From NCBI GenBank assembly GCA_028281625.1, contig JANQJN010000003.1:1-47166 (forward strand): a stretch of DNA of 47,166 nucleotides, given 5' to 3'. The notes below the pieces were generated by a model. That model was given only the letters and a program-made list of their open reading frames with translations. It made no database searches and was not told the origin of the DNA. This document shows, in pieces, positions 17,412 to 26,266 of this stretch; the stretch's first letter is position 1; each line of letters starts with the position of its first letter. Source of the stretch: Emcibacteraceae bacterium. GTDB taxonomy: Bacteria > Pseudomonadota > Alphaproteobacteria > Sphingomonadales > Emcibacteraceae. The position numbers were made by a program, and so were the translations under genes.

Positions 17412-18296
17412 ATGCAAACCGACACGCCGTCCGAAACGGCGAGTAGCTATGAAAAATTTATGGGATTGCTGGCTAAGCATCAACAGACGCTTAAGCTGAT
17501 TGTCTATTCTTTGCTGATTCTTAACTTTGGTTACTACATGTTTGACGATTGGCGTGCGGCTCAGGCGACACTCCTTCCTGATGCAACCATTTTGCAAATC
17601 ATGCAAAGCTACGCCACAAGCATTGATGAGCTGGCCTGGTTTGTGATTTTGGGCTCTCTTGAATATGAAACCTATTGGATGGATGATGACGCGCCAATGG
17701 ATTTCAAATACTGGGCCATGCAAATCGCCCGTGTGATTTGTTATGGAATGCTACTCCATACTTTATATGCATATAGTAAAACAGTGTATGACCTCAGCTT
17801 ATCAGAATTAATGGTGGGTGTTACCAATGTGTGTGACTTGGCTGGTCAGGATCTCTATATCGTGCGGAACCTTCTATATGATCCGATTACAGCCGAAACC
17901 TGTGCCAGCTTAAGTACAGAAACAGAGTTCTACAAATTCTTTAATGAGCCGGTTGTTGCAGACCCATCCGGCCTAGCGCTGCAATTGCAACATTCATGGA
18001 TCGATGTGATGGATATTGTGTGCTGGCTTTCCATTTCACTCTCTATGATATTCATTGTGGTACTGCAGGACCGCAAAATATTTGAATCCCCCTGGATCAC
18101 AGGGATGAACCGGCTACAGATTATTTGTTACACGTTGCTGCTCTTCGAAGCGGGTTATTGGGTGGTTTACGAATTTTACGTCTACACATGGGATACGCTG
18201 CTGTGGATTGGTGGCTTTATGGCAATCGACGCCAACCTGTCCCAGTGGCGCGACGAATTAAAAGATGAAAGCGAGCATTTAGCTGCAGAAAGTTAA
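17412..18296 (+). CDS. Multi-pass membrane protein of unknown function
   Basis: Protein of 294 residues from the ATG at 17412, which follows an AGGG element by 11 nt; a TTG at 17388 would add eight residues. About five hydrophobic helices are visible (LKLIVYSLLILNFGYYMF; LAWFVILGSLEYETYW; ICYGMLLHTLYAY; WLSISLSMIFIVVLQ; LQIICYTLLLFEAGYWVVYEF) with many Trp and Tyr and an acidic loop in between. I do not recognise the family. It lies 85 nt after the AraC-type gene and 35 nt before the first FAD enzyme, so it may serve the pathway as a membrane sensor or anchor, but that is a guess. Confidence 0.75.
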   Translation: MQTDTPSETASSYEKFMGLLAKHQQTLKLIVYSLLILNFGYYMFDDWRAAQATLLPDATILQIMQSYATSIDELAWFVILGSLEYETYWMDDDAPMDFKYWAMQIARVICYGMLLHTLYAYSKTVYDLSLSELMVGVTNVCDLAGQDLYIVRNLLYDPITAETCASLSTETEFYKFFNEPVVADPSGLALQLQHSWIDVMDIVCWLSISLSMIFIVVLQDRKIFESPWITGMNRLQIICYTLLLFEAGYWVVYEFYVYTWDTLLWIGGFMAIDANLSQWRDELKDESEHLAAES

Positions 18297-18331
18297 TAGG
18301 CATAAAGCCGACAAGATAAAGGTGATAGAAA

Positions 18332-19873
18332 GTGCAACATTTTGATACGATAATTATAGGTGCGGGCCATAATGGTCTTATCTGCGCCAGCTACCTGGCA
18401 AAAAGCGGCCAAAAGGTTCTGGTGCTGGAAGCATCGGACAGGGTAGGTGGTCTGGCCGCCAGCCACGAATTTCATCCGGGCTTCAAGGCTTCAATCGCCC
18501 AGTCCATCAATCAATTTTCATCGAAAATTGCCAGCGACCTCAATCTCGCGAGCCATGGTTATACGCCTGGTGAAGCGATGGCGACCATCGGATTAAGTGC
18601 CGACGGCAATAACGTCAGCATCAACGGCGATACGGTTACCGGCGTCAGCGACAAGGATGCTGCGAGCTACAAGAAGTACCGTAAGATGATGTTGAAATAT
18701 TCGGGTGTCCTAAAGCCATTTAGCCTTAAAACCATTCCGCGTATCGGCAATAATTCACTTGCTGAAATGATGCTTTTTGGCAAGATGGGACTAGGTCTGC
18801 GCATGATGGGTAAGGAAGACATGCAGGAATTTATGCGCATGGTGACCCTGCCAACCCGAGATCTGATGGATGAAAATTTTGACAGTGAAGTTTTAAAGGC
18901 CGCTCTCTGCTGGGATGGTGTAGCTGGATCCACAAACGCTCCACGTTCGCCAAACCATTCGGTGCTCATGATGCTTTATCGCATGACCGGGGATCATGGT
19001 GGTGACCATTCACTGCCATCCGGTGGTATCGAAAGTCTTGTCACGGCGCTTGAAACGGCCGCGGAATCCGCTGGTGCAGAGATTAGAACTTCAGCGGCAG
19101 TAAAACAAATCACCATTGACGGTGATGAAAACGGTCTCAAAGCAAGTGGTATTGAGCTTGCGTCCGGGGAAACTTTCACCGCTGACCGGGTGGTTTCAAC
19201 AGCGGATCCAAAGACAACCTTCTTTGACCTCGCGGGTGTCGATAATCTCGAAATTGGGTTTACCAACCGGGTTAATCGATTAAACACCAATGGTTATGTG
19301 GCGAAACTGCATCTGGCACTTTCCGGTCTGCCGGAGTTTAACGGCCTTGATCAGCCAGATGGCCGGATGATCATTGCACCGGAGCAGGATACAATCGAAT
19401 TTGCCTGGGATGACGCCAAATATGGTGACGCGCCGGAAAACCCGGTGATTGAAATGGTTATTCCAAGCCTAAGCGACAGTAGCATGGCCCCGGATGGACA
19501 GCATGTGCTCAGCGCTAACGTGATGTATGTTCCCGGAAATCTTAATGGTGGCTGGACCGATGAAGCAAGGCAAAAGCTTCTTGACCGAGTTATTGATGAA
19601 ATTGCCAAATATGCACCTTCCATTCGTGGTCAGATTGTGGGAAGCGAACTCCTCACGCCTGCCGATATCGAAAGCAACTACGGCGTTACAGGGGGGCATT
19701 GGCACCATGTTGAGTTTTCCCTTCACACAATGATGATGATGCGTCCGACCTACGAGGCGGCACAGTATAAAACACCAATTTCAGGTCTCTACCTCGCCGG
19801 TGCAGGATCACATCCGGGTGGGGGCCTGATGGGTGGACCAGGACATAACGCAGCACACGAGATCTTAAAATGA
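18332..19873 (+). CDS. PYROXD2/phytoene-desaturase-like FAD oxidoreductase 1 (short type)
   Basis: FAD-dependent amine-oxidase/CrtI-fold enzyme, 513 residues, GTG start with AAAGGTGAT ribosome site. FAD motif GAGHNGLICASYLAKSG (residues about 10-26), LEASDRVGG, and a C-terminal FAD-contact motif GAGSHPGGGLMGGPGHNAA. It belongs to the family annotated as phytoene desaturase or PYROXD2-like, but no carotenoid gene is nearby. Its position at the head of a module with a second FAD enzyme (ATGA overlap), a GcvT-like protein and a spermidine-dehydrogenase-like protein points to amine oxidation. It is most like the enzyme at 42911-44440 (GGVE/TPADIE, WHHxE motifs). Substrate unknown. Confidence 0.88.
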   Translation: MQHFDTIIIGAGHNGLICASYLAKSGQKVLVLEASDRVGGLAASHEFHPGFKASIAQSINQFSSKIASDLNLASHGYTPGEAMATIGLSADGNNVSINGDTVTGVSDKDAASYKKYRKMMLKYSGVLKPFSLKTIPRIGNNSLAEMMLFGKMGLGLRMMGKEDMQEFMRMVTLPTRDLMDENFDSEVLKAALCWDGVAGSTNAPRSPNHSVLMMLYRMTGDHGGDHSLPSGGIESLVTALETAAESAGAEIRTSAAVKQITIDGDENGLKASGIELASGETFTADRVVSTADPKTTFFDLAGVDNLEIGFTNRVNRLNTNGYVAKLHLALSGLPEFNGLDQPDGRMIIAPEQDTIEFAWDDAKYGDAPENPVIEMVIPSLSDSSMAPDGQHVLSANVMYVPGNLNGGWTDEARQKLLDRVIDEIAKYAPSIRGQIVGSELLTPADIESNYGVTGGHWHHVEFSLHTMMMMRPTYEAAQYKTPISGLYLAGAGSHPGGGLMGGPGHNAAHEILK

Positions 19874-21486
19874 AGAAATATGACGCAATCGTAATTGGCG
19901 CCGGCCATAACGGACTGACCAACGCAGCATATCTTGCGAAAGCAGGTCTTGACGTTGTTGTGCTTGAAAAAAATGAATATATCGGAGGTGCAGCGGTTTC
20001 GCGCTCTCTCACCGAAGGCTTTACCTATTCAAACTGCTCTTATGTTTGCAGCATGATGCGGCAGTCGCTGCACCGGGATCTTAACCTGACCAAATATGGT
20101 CTCAGGATTGTGCCTTATGTGGGGCAAATGTATTTCGGCAACGGTAAATGCAAATGGGGATATTGGAATCCGGATGTTGAATATAATAATGCCCGTTCCC
20201 GTAATCCTCATGATGCGGACGCCATGGCACGCTTTTTTACTGATTTGAACAGATATGCGCAAGTGATCCGAAAAACACTACTGAGAACGCCACCAAATCC
20301 CGCATCAATGAAACCGCGTGATATTATGGAGATTCTCTATCTCGCCAAAGAATTCTGGAAACTGGGTGAAAAGGAAATCTACGAATATATTCGCTTCTTC
20401 ACCATGAGTGCGGTTGAGTTCCTTGACGATTATTTTGATGATGATCTTCTTAAAGCGTCTCTTGCCAGTGCCGGTATTATCGGGACAGCGGTTGGTGTTC
20501 ATTCACCGGGATCCGCTTATATTCTTCTTCACCATGTGATGGGCGATGTGGACGGTAATGTGGGTGCGTGGGGACTTGCCCGTGGTGGTATGGGGGCAAT
20601 CTCAAATGCACTCGCCGGGGCAGCAACCGATTTCGGTGCGGAGATTAGAACCAATGCACCGGTCGCGGAAATGATTGTGAAAGGCGGCAAGGCTGCCGGT
20701 GTGATCCTTGAAAATGGTGATGAAGTTCATGCGAAGATCGTGGTATCCAACCTGGATGCCAAGCGGACCTTCACCAAGATCGTAAATAAGGAAGACCTGC
20801 CGGAAGATATTTATAACCGGGCCAAGAATTTCAAATTCCGCGGATCCTCCGGTAAGGTAAACATCGCGCTTTCTGGACTACCGAAGTTTACCGGTGCACC
20901 GGATAATAAGTTTCTCAATCGCGCCGGTGTGATGTTTGGCTGCTCACTCAAATCCATGGAAAAGGCGTTTGATGCCTGGAAACGCGGCAAGTGGGCCGAC
21001 GAACTTTATATTGAAGCGGTAATCCCGTCACCGTGGGACCCGACAGTGGCTCCTCCGGGACAGCACTGGATGTCGACTTTCATTCAATATTGTCCGGCCA
21101 ACCTGGCAGACGGGCCATGGACACCAGAAAAGCGTGACGCCTTTGGTGAAACTGTGATTTCCAACATTGAACGTTACTGCCCGAATTTTAGGGATCTAAT
21201 CGTTCACAAGGAAGTACGGACACCGCACGAAATTGAAAATGAAGTGGGTCTTACCGAAGGAAATATCTTCCAAGGCGAGCTGACCATTGATCAGCTGCTC
21301 TTTAACAGACCATTCCCGGGATATGCGCAGTACCGCATGCCCATCAAGAATATGTATATGTGTGGCTCATCAACCCATCCGGGCGGCGGCGTATCGTCAG
21401 CCTGTGGTGCCAATGCAGCACGCGAGATTTTGAAAGATTTAGGCAAAACAAATGTAGTGCCGGAGGACGATTGCAATGACGACTAA
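19870..21486 (+). CDS. PYROXD2/phytoene-desaturase-like FAD oxidoreductase 2 (long type)
   Basis: Protein of 538 residues with GAGHNGLTNAAYLAKAG (about residues 10-26), the HYVMGDVDGN-like loop LLHHVMGDVDGNVGAWG and C-terminal CGSSTHPGGGVSSACGANAAREIL. Together with the proteins at 22688 and 41305 it forms a close paralogue trio that shares EVGLTEGNIFQGELT and an acidic tail (PEDDCNDD here). ATGA overlap with the gene before and 11-nt overlap with the GcvT-like gene after show a single coupled unit. The FAD enzyme plus folate protein pairing is the split version of dimethylglycine/sarcosine dehydrogenase, which fuses both domains; N-demethylation is thus plausible. Confidence 0.88.
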   Translation: MKKYDAIVIGAGHNGLTNAAYLAKAGLDVVVLEKNEYIGGAAVSRSLTEGFTYSNCSYVCSMMRQSLHRDLNLTKYGLRIVPYVGQMYFGNGKCKWGYWNPDVEYNNARSRNPHDADAMARFFTDLNRYAQVIRKTLLRTPPNPASMKPRDIMEILYLAKEFWKLGEKEIYEYIRFFTMSAVEFLDDYFDDDLLKASLASAGIIGTAVGVHSPGSAYILLHHVMGDVDGNVGAWGLARGGMGAISNALAGAATDFGAEIRTNAPVAEMIVKGGKAAGVILENGDEVHAKIVVSNLDAKRTFTKIVNKEDLPEDIYNRAKNFKFRGSSGKVNIALSGLPKFTGAPDNKFLNRAGVMFGCSLKSMEKAFDAWKRGKWADELYIEAVIPSPWDPTVAPPGQHWMSTFIQYCPANLADGPWTPEKRDAFGETVISNIERYCPNFRDLIVHKEVRTPHEIENEVGLTEGNIFQGELTIDQLLFNRPFPGYAQYRMPIKNMYMCGSSTHPGGGVSSACGANAAREILKDLGKTNVVPEDDCNDD

Positions 21487-22675
21487 TCAACTGAGATATC
21501 CTGACGAGGAGCTAAGACACTCACCATTTCATGAACGTATGGTGGCACTAAGCGCCAGAGATTCCTGGTCAGCCTGGAATGGCTACAAACTTGCCAATAA
21601 CTTCTATGATGGTGAGTACGAATACTTTTGTATCCGAAATATGTGTGGCACCTACGATGTGTCGCCGATGCAGAAATATGAAATCACCGGAAGTGACGCA
21701 GAGCGGATGTTGGACCGCCTTGTTACTCGTGACATCACGAAACTGCGCGAAGATCGGGTTACCTATGTGGTCTGGTGTACTGATGATGGTCGCGTGATTG
21801 ACGATGGTACCATTTTTAAAACCGGCCCACAGAAGTACATGCTGACCTGTGGTAGTCCCTGTATCGCATGGTTCAGGAAGGCGTGCTTTGGCTATAAAGA
21901 TGTAGATGTAAAAGACGTATCGGACACCATTGCGGGTCTCGCATTTCAGGGACCTACGTCCTATTCGGTGCTTAAGGCAATGGGTCTTGATGGCGTCGAA
22001 ACACTAAAGCCATTTGGCATCATGAACTTCCCGTTTAAGGAAACCGAATTGATGGTATCCCGAACCGGGTTTACCGGGGACTTGGGCTATGAGCTTTGGA
22101 TTGACGCTGAACATGCGCTTGATCTTTGGGATGCGTTATATGCAGCGGGCGAAGATTATGGCATTCAGCCATTTGGCGAAGAAGCGCTTAACATGGCGCG
22201 GATGGAAGCCGGCTTCATCATGCCTTACATGGAATTTGCCGAAGCGCTTAAAACAGTTCATTTTGAACATGACCAAACGCCGGCTGAACTTGGTCTTGAT
22301 TGGCTCGTTGATTTTAAAAAACCACGCTTTAATGGACGTGCAGCGCTACTAAAGGAAAAAGAAACTGGCCCAAAATACACGCTTTGTAAGCTTGATATTG
22401 AAGGCAACAAGCCTGCCGAGGGTGCTGAAATTTACAGCGATAAAGACTGTGCCAATCAGATCGGTTATGTGACATCCGCTATGTGGTCACCGGTGGTAAA
22501 AGCAAGCATTGCTCTGGCAATGATTGAAACCAAACATAAAGACGGTGATCTCTGGGCGGAGGTTTATTACTACAAAGAACTGAGGCCGTATAAGAAGGTC
22601 GCGAAATGTACGTTACAGAACAAGCCGTTCTACGCGCCACCACATGCGAAGAAGACACCGCCAGATCCATTTTAA
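21476..22675 (+). CDS. GcvT-like aminomethyltransferase-family protein 1
   Basis: Folate-binding T-protein fold, 399 residues, about 30 longer than DmdA or bacterial GcvT. Visible signatures: VTYVVWCTDDGRVIDDGTIF with the conserved Asp pair, SRTGFTGDLGYELW, and NMARMEAGFIMP. No glycine-cleavage P or H protein is nearby, so it is not the glycine system. Relatives of this kind (DmdA, the folate domains of dimethylglycine dehydrogenase and methylaminobutyrate oxidase) move methyl or methylene groups to tetrahydrofolate. It shares length and an odd C-terminal signature (KTPPDPF) with the protein at 44437-45636. Its start overlaps the preceding FAD gene by 11 nt. Confidence 0.87.
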   Translation: MTTNQLRYPDEELRHSPFHERMVALSARDSWSAWNGYKLANNFYDGEYEYFCIRNMCGTYDVSPMQKYEITGSDAERMLDRLVTRDITKLREDRVTYVVWCTDDGRVIDDGTIFKTGPQKYMLTCGSPCIAWFRKACFGYKDVDVKDVSDTIAGLAFQGPTSYSVLKAMGLDGVETLKPFGIMNFPFKETELMVSRTGFTGDLGYELWIDAEHALDLWDALYAAGEDYGIQPFGEEALNMARMEAGFIMPYMEFAEALKTVHFEHDQTPAELGLDWLVDFKKPRFNGRAALLKEKETGPKYTLCKLDIEGNKPAEGAEIYSDKDCANQIGYVTSAMWSPVVKASIALAMIETKHKDGDLWAEVYYYKELRPYKKVAKCTLQNKPFYAPPHAKKTPPDPF

Positions 22676-22687
22676 CAGGGTGATATA

Positions 22688-24307
22688 TTGAAAAAGTATG
22701 ATGCCATTATCATTGGTGCCGGTCACAACGGCATAACCAACGCAGCCTACCTGGCCAAGGCGGGTCTAAATGTTCTTGTGGTTGAAAAGAACGATTATAT
22801 TGGTGGTGCGGCGGTTTCCCGTGAGCTGGAAGAGGGCTTTACTTATTCAAACTGCTCTTACGTGTGCAGCCTGATGCGACAAGTGATCCACCGTGATCTT
22901 AATCTCACTAAACACGGTCTTATGATCATTCCTTATCCTGGCTCAATGACCTACAGCGAAGAGGGTGAGATTTTTTACAATTATAATCATTCTGAAGTGG
23001 CCTATAACAGCATCCGGAAAATATCTCCCCATGACGCGGACGGACTTATGCGTATGAATGCGGATCTTACTCGCTACGCCACAGTGATCAGAAAAACACT
23101 GCTGCGTACGCCGCCGGATCCTACCTCATTTAAGCCGAAGGATATTATGGAACTGTTGTTTCTCGCTAAGGAGTTTTGGTCCATGGGGGAGAGGGAAATA
23201 TACGAATATGTGCGCTTTTTTACCATGGGTGCCGCTGAATTCCTTGATGAATATCTCGAAAATGATCTGATCAAGGCTTACTACGCGGTGTCGGGAATTA
23301 TCGGTACAGCGCTTGGTGTATATTCACCGGGCTCGGCCTATATTTTGCTTCATCATGTGATGGGGGATGTGGATGGCAGCGTGGGGGCCTGGGGCCTATC
23401 CCGCGGCGGTATGGGTTCCATTTCCAAAGCATTGGCGTCAGCAGCGACAGAATTTGGTGCTGAAATTCGCACCAATGCACCGGTTCAGAAAATTCTGGTT
23501 AAGAACAGAAAAGCAGTCGGTGTTGTACTTGAAAATGGTGATGAGATCATGTCGGACATTGTGGTCTCGAACCTTGATGCCAAGCGGACTTTCACCAATA
23601 TTATGGATAAAGATGATCTTCCCGAAGGCATTTATGAAAAAGCGAGCAAGTTCAAGTTTAAGGGCTCATCCGGAAAAGTGAATATTGCCCTTTCCGGCAT
23701 TCCCAAGTTTAAAGGGGCCGTGGATAATCCGTTTGTCAATCGCTCTAGCGCGTACCTTGTAGGATCCATGGAAGTGATGGAAAAGGGATATGATTGCTGG
23801 AAGCGTGGTCGCTGGTCTGATGACCCGATGGTGGAAACGGTGCTGCCGTCGCCGTGGGATCCAACCATGACTCGACCTGGGGAGCACTGGATGTCTTGCT
23901 TCGTGCAATATTGCCCGGCGGAACTTGCAGACGGGCCATGGACGCCAGAAAAACGCGATGCCTTCGGTGCGACCGTGATTGATAAGATTGAACGCCATGC
24001 ACCTGGGTTTAAAGATCTGATCGTCCATGCTGAAATTCGCACGCCACATGAAATCGAAAATGAAGTGGGCCTTACGGAAGGTAATATTTTCCAGGGCGAA
24101 CTTACCATTGACCAGCTTCTTTTTAACCGACCATTCCCAGGCTATGCTCAGTACCGTATGCCGGTAAAGAACATGTATATGTGTGGCTCATCCACGCATC
24201 CTGGTGGGGGTGTTTCATCGGCCTGTGGTGCCAATGCGGCACGAGAGATATTGAAGGATCTTCGTAAAACCAATACAGTACCGGAAGACGACTGTTACGA
24301 CGATTAA
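22688..24307 (+). CDS. PYROXD2/phytoene-desaturase-like FAD oxidoreductase 3 (long type)
   Basis: Protein of 539 residues, very like the one at 19870 (same MKKYDAI opening, LLHHVMGDVDGSVGAWG, EVGLTEGNIFQGELT, CGSSTHPGGGVSSACGANAAREILKDL and acidic tail PEDDCYDD). The start is TTG at 22688 with GGGTGAT before it; the paralogue at 41305 also uses TTG. It follows the GcvT-like gene by 12 nt and precedes the SpdH-like gene by 15 nt. Apparent recent duplication of the 19870 gene on either side of gcvT-like 1. Substrate unknown; see the neighbouring entries for the amine-oxidation inference. Confidence 0.87.
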   Translation: MKKYDAIIIGAGHNGITNAAYLAKAGLNVLVVEKNDYIGGAAVSRELEEGFTYSNCSYVCSLMRQVIHRDLNLTKHGLMIIPYPGSMTYSEEGEIFYNYNHSEVAYNSIRKISPHDADGLMRMNADLTRYATVIRKTLLRTPPDPTSFKPKDIMELLFLAKEFWSMGEREIYEYVRFFTMGAAEFLDEYLENDLIKAYYAVSGIIGTALGVYSPGSAYILLHHVMGDVDGSVGAWGLSRGGMGSISKALASAATEFGAEIRTNAPVQKILVKNRKAVGVVLENGDEIMSDIVVSNLDAKRTFTNIMDKDDLPEGIYEKASKFKFKGSSGKVNIALSGIPKFKGAVDNPFVNRSSAYLVGSMEVMEKGYDCWKRGRWSDDPMVETVLPSPWDPTMTRPGEHWMSCFVQYCPAELADGPWTPEKRDAFGATVIDKIERHAPGFKDLIVHAEIRTPHEIENEVGLTEGNIFQGELTIDQLLFNRPFPGYAQYRMPVKNMYMCGSSTHPGGGVSSACGANAAREILKDLRKTNTVPEDDCYDD

Positions 24308-24322
24308 GATGGGAAAAGTGCA

Positions 24323-26239
24323 ATGACAAAAAAGTTACTATCGGGAATAACAAGACGCGACTTTCTTGGTGGTGTGTCACTTGCGACAGCTTCAGGCGCA
24401 CTTCTATCCCCTATGGAACTTATGGCGAAAATGGGCACTATGCCAAAAGAATATTATCCACCATCACTTACCGGCATGCGTGGCAGCCATGTGGGATCTT
24501 TTGAGGTTGCGCATTCCGTATCCTGGGAAGGCAAGGACTGGGGTAGACCAAACGACCAAACCGATGATGTCTATGACATGATTGTGGTCGGCGGTGGTAT
24601 TTCGGGCCTGACAGCAGCCATGGTCTACCAGCAAAAACAAGGCGGCGGTAAAAAAGTTCTGGTCCTTGATAATCACGATGATTTTGGCGGACATGCTAAA
24701 CGCAACGAATTTGAAGTGGATGGAAGATTAATTATCGGCTATGGCGGAAGTCAAACCATTGATAGTCCAGGGTTTTATTCACCGGAAGCAAAACAGGTCA
24801 TGAAAGATATTGCGATTGAAACGGATCGGTTTTACGACTATTTCGACATGGATTATTTCACTAAATATAACATGTCACCGTGTCTATTCTTTAAGCAGTC
24901 TGAATATGGCGAGGACAAGCTCATTAGGAATGCCCTTGAAGGAGCGAGTAGCTTTATGGGGGACGGCCCGGCTTATACCAAGGAACAGCGCATCGAAACA
25001 ATTCGAGAGTTTCCGCTTAGCGTTGAGGCGCAGGACAGCATCATAAAATTGTTGTTCGAAGCAGAAGATAAGTTTCCTGAACTTTCCATTGAGGAGAAGG
25101 TCACCAAGCTCAGAAGTATGAGTTACACAGATTATCTGCAGCAATATTACGATATGCCATCGGAAGCAACGGAACTGCTACGTGACCGAACCAAAGGAGG
25201 TTGGGGCGCTGGTGCTGATGCATTATCTGCTCTTGAAGGGTTAAATATGTGGATGCCAGGTATGAGAGTTTATGGCGATGTCCTTGAAGCTATTTCCGAG
25301 GAAGAAGAAGGGGAAGACGAACCTTATATCCATCATTTTCCTGATGGGAACGCCGGTGTTGCGCGTGCTTTGGTGCGAAAACTACTGCCTGAGGCGGTGC
25401 CCGGAACAACGATGGAAGATTTGGTTTTATCTCGTGTTGATTATTCACTTCTGGACCGCGAAGGTTCAGACAATCGCATTCGCCTAAACAGCACAGCCGT
25501 TGATGTTCAGCACACAGCAGATCAAAATCATGTGGATGTCGTTTATGTGAAAGAAAATCAGACGTATCGAGTGCGCGGCAAGCATGTGGTGCTGGCGTGT
25601 TACAATAACCTGATTCCTTATATCTGTCCGGAAGTCTCAGAGGCGCAGAGAGAAGCAATTTCCTATGCGACAAAAATTCCATTAGTTTACACCAATGTGG
25701 TGCTCCGCAACTGGCGGGCCTTTGCGGAACTAAATACCAATCGGATTCATATTCCCCGCGAACGCATGGTGCAGGATTATTACTTGGATTTCCCTGTGTC
25801 TATGGGCGATTATAAATTTTCAGAAAACCCGGACCAGCCCATTGTTGTTCATGGAACCATGGTGCCCCTGGAGCCAGATCAGGGCTTTAGTCATAAAGAA
25901 CAGGCAATTATGGGTCGCACTCGCCTTTATCAGTACACTTATGAAGACTTCGAAACATCTATATTAGATCATTTTGATACGATGCTTAAAAGTGGAGGAT
26001 TTGATGTCGAAAGGGACATCGCTGCGATAACCGTCAATCGCTGGCCTCATGGTTATTCGTGGGAATATAATGATCTTTACGATGACCCATCGTTTACACC
26101 GTACAATGGGCCTCATATCGCAGGCCGGGCGCAAATCGGCCGCATTTCCATTGCCAATTCAGACGCATCTGCCTATGCCTATGTGAATGGTGCTATTGAT
26201 GCTGCGGTTCGTGCTGTAAATGAGCAAATTGCCCTATAA
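24323..26239 (+). CDS. Spermidine dehydrogenase-like FAD enzyme with Tat signal (SpdH-like)
   Basis: Protein of 638 residues. A twin-arginine signal (TRRDFLGGVSLATASGALL, residues about 10-28) predicts export. Then GMRGSHVGSFEVAH, the FAD motif VVGGGISGLTAAMV near residue 90, and LVLDNHDDFGGHAKRNEF, as I remember them from P. aeruginosa SpdH-type proteins. SpdH cleaves spermidine (and spermine) into 1,3-diaminopropane and 4-aminobutanal; the products fit the aminotransferase, aldehyde dehydrogenase and beta-alanine genes around it. It ends the 18.3 kb module, 15 nt after the long FAD paralogue. The assignment rests on motif memory, not a search. Confidence 0.78.
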   Translation: MTKKLLSGITRRDFLGGVSLATASGALLSPMELMAKMGTMPKEYYPPSLTGMRGSHVGSFEVAHSVSWEGKDWGRPNDQTDDVYDMIVVGGGISGLTAAMVYQQKQGGGKKVLVLDNHDDFGGHAKRNEFEVDGRLIIGYGGSQTIDSPGFYSPEAKQVMKDIAIETDRFYDYFDMDYFTKYNMSPCLFFKQSEYGEDKLIRNALEGASSFMGDGPAYTKEQRIETIREFPLSVEAQDSIIKLLFEAEDKFPELSIEEKVTKLRSMSYTDYLQQYYDMPSEATELLRDRTKGGWGAGADALSALEGLNMWMPGMRVYGDVLEAISEEEEGEDEPYIHHFPDGNAGVARALVRKLLPEAVPGTTMEDLVLSRVDYSLLDREGSDNRIRLNSTAVDVQHTADQNHVDVVYVKENQTYRVRGKHVVLACYNNLIPYICPEVSEAQREAISYATKIPLVYTNVVLRNWRAFAELNTNRIHIPRERMVQDYYLDFPVSMGDYKFSENPDQPIVVHGTMVPLEPDQGFSHKEQAIMGRTRLYQYTYEDFETSILDHFDTMLKSGGFDVERDIAAITVNRWPHGYSWEYNDLYDDPSFTPYNGPHIAGRAQIGRISIANSDASAYAYVNGAIDAAVRAVNEQIAL

Positions 26240-26248
26240 GGGGTGATA

Positions 26249-26260
26249 TTGTGATCACAA
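26249..26260. promoter_or_regulatory. Palindromic operator B
   Basis: Perfect TTGTGATCACAA. Oddly it lies between two converging gene ends, 10 nt past the SpdH-like stop and 7 nt before the GntR stop, with no start codon near it. It may act as an extra binding site for looping or as a transcription block. Confidence 0.6.
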
Positions 26261-26266
26261 AATAGA

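Noticed and set aside
21476..22675. DMSP demethylase DmdA for GcvT-like 1
   Set aside because: Same superfamily, but length and context differ and no DMSP gene is near; I cannot check the DMSP-binding residues by eye.
23632..24108. Several minus-strand open frames
   Set aside because: They mirror the FAD gene at 22688-24307 and arise from its codon pattern.
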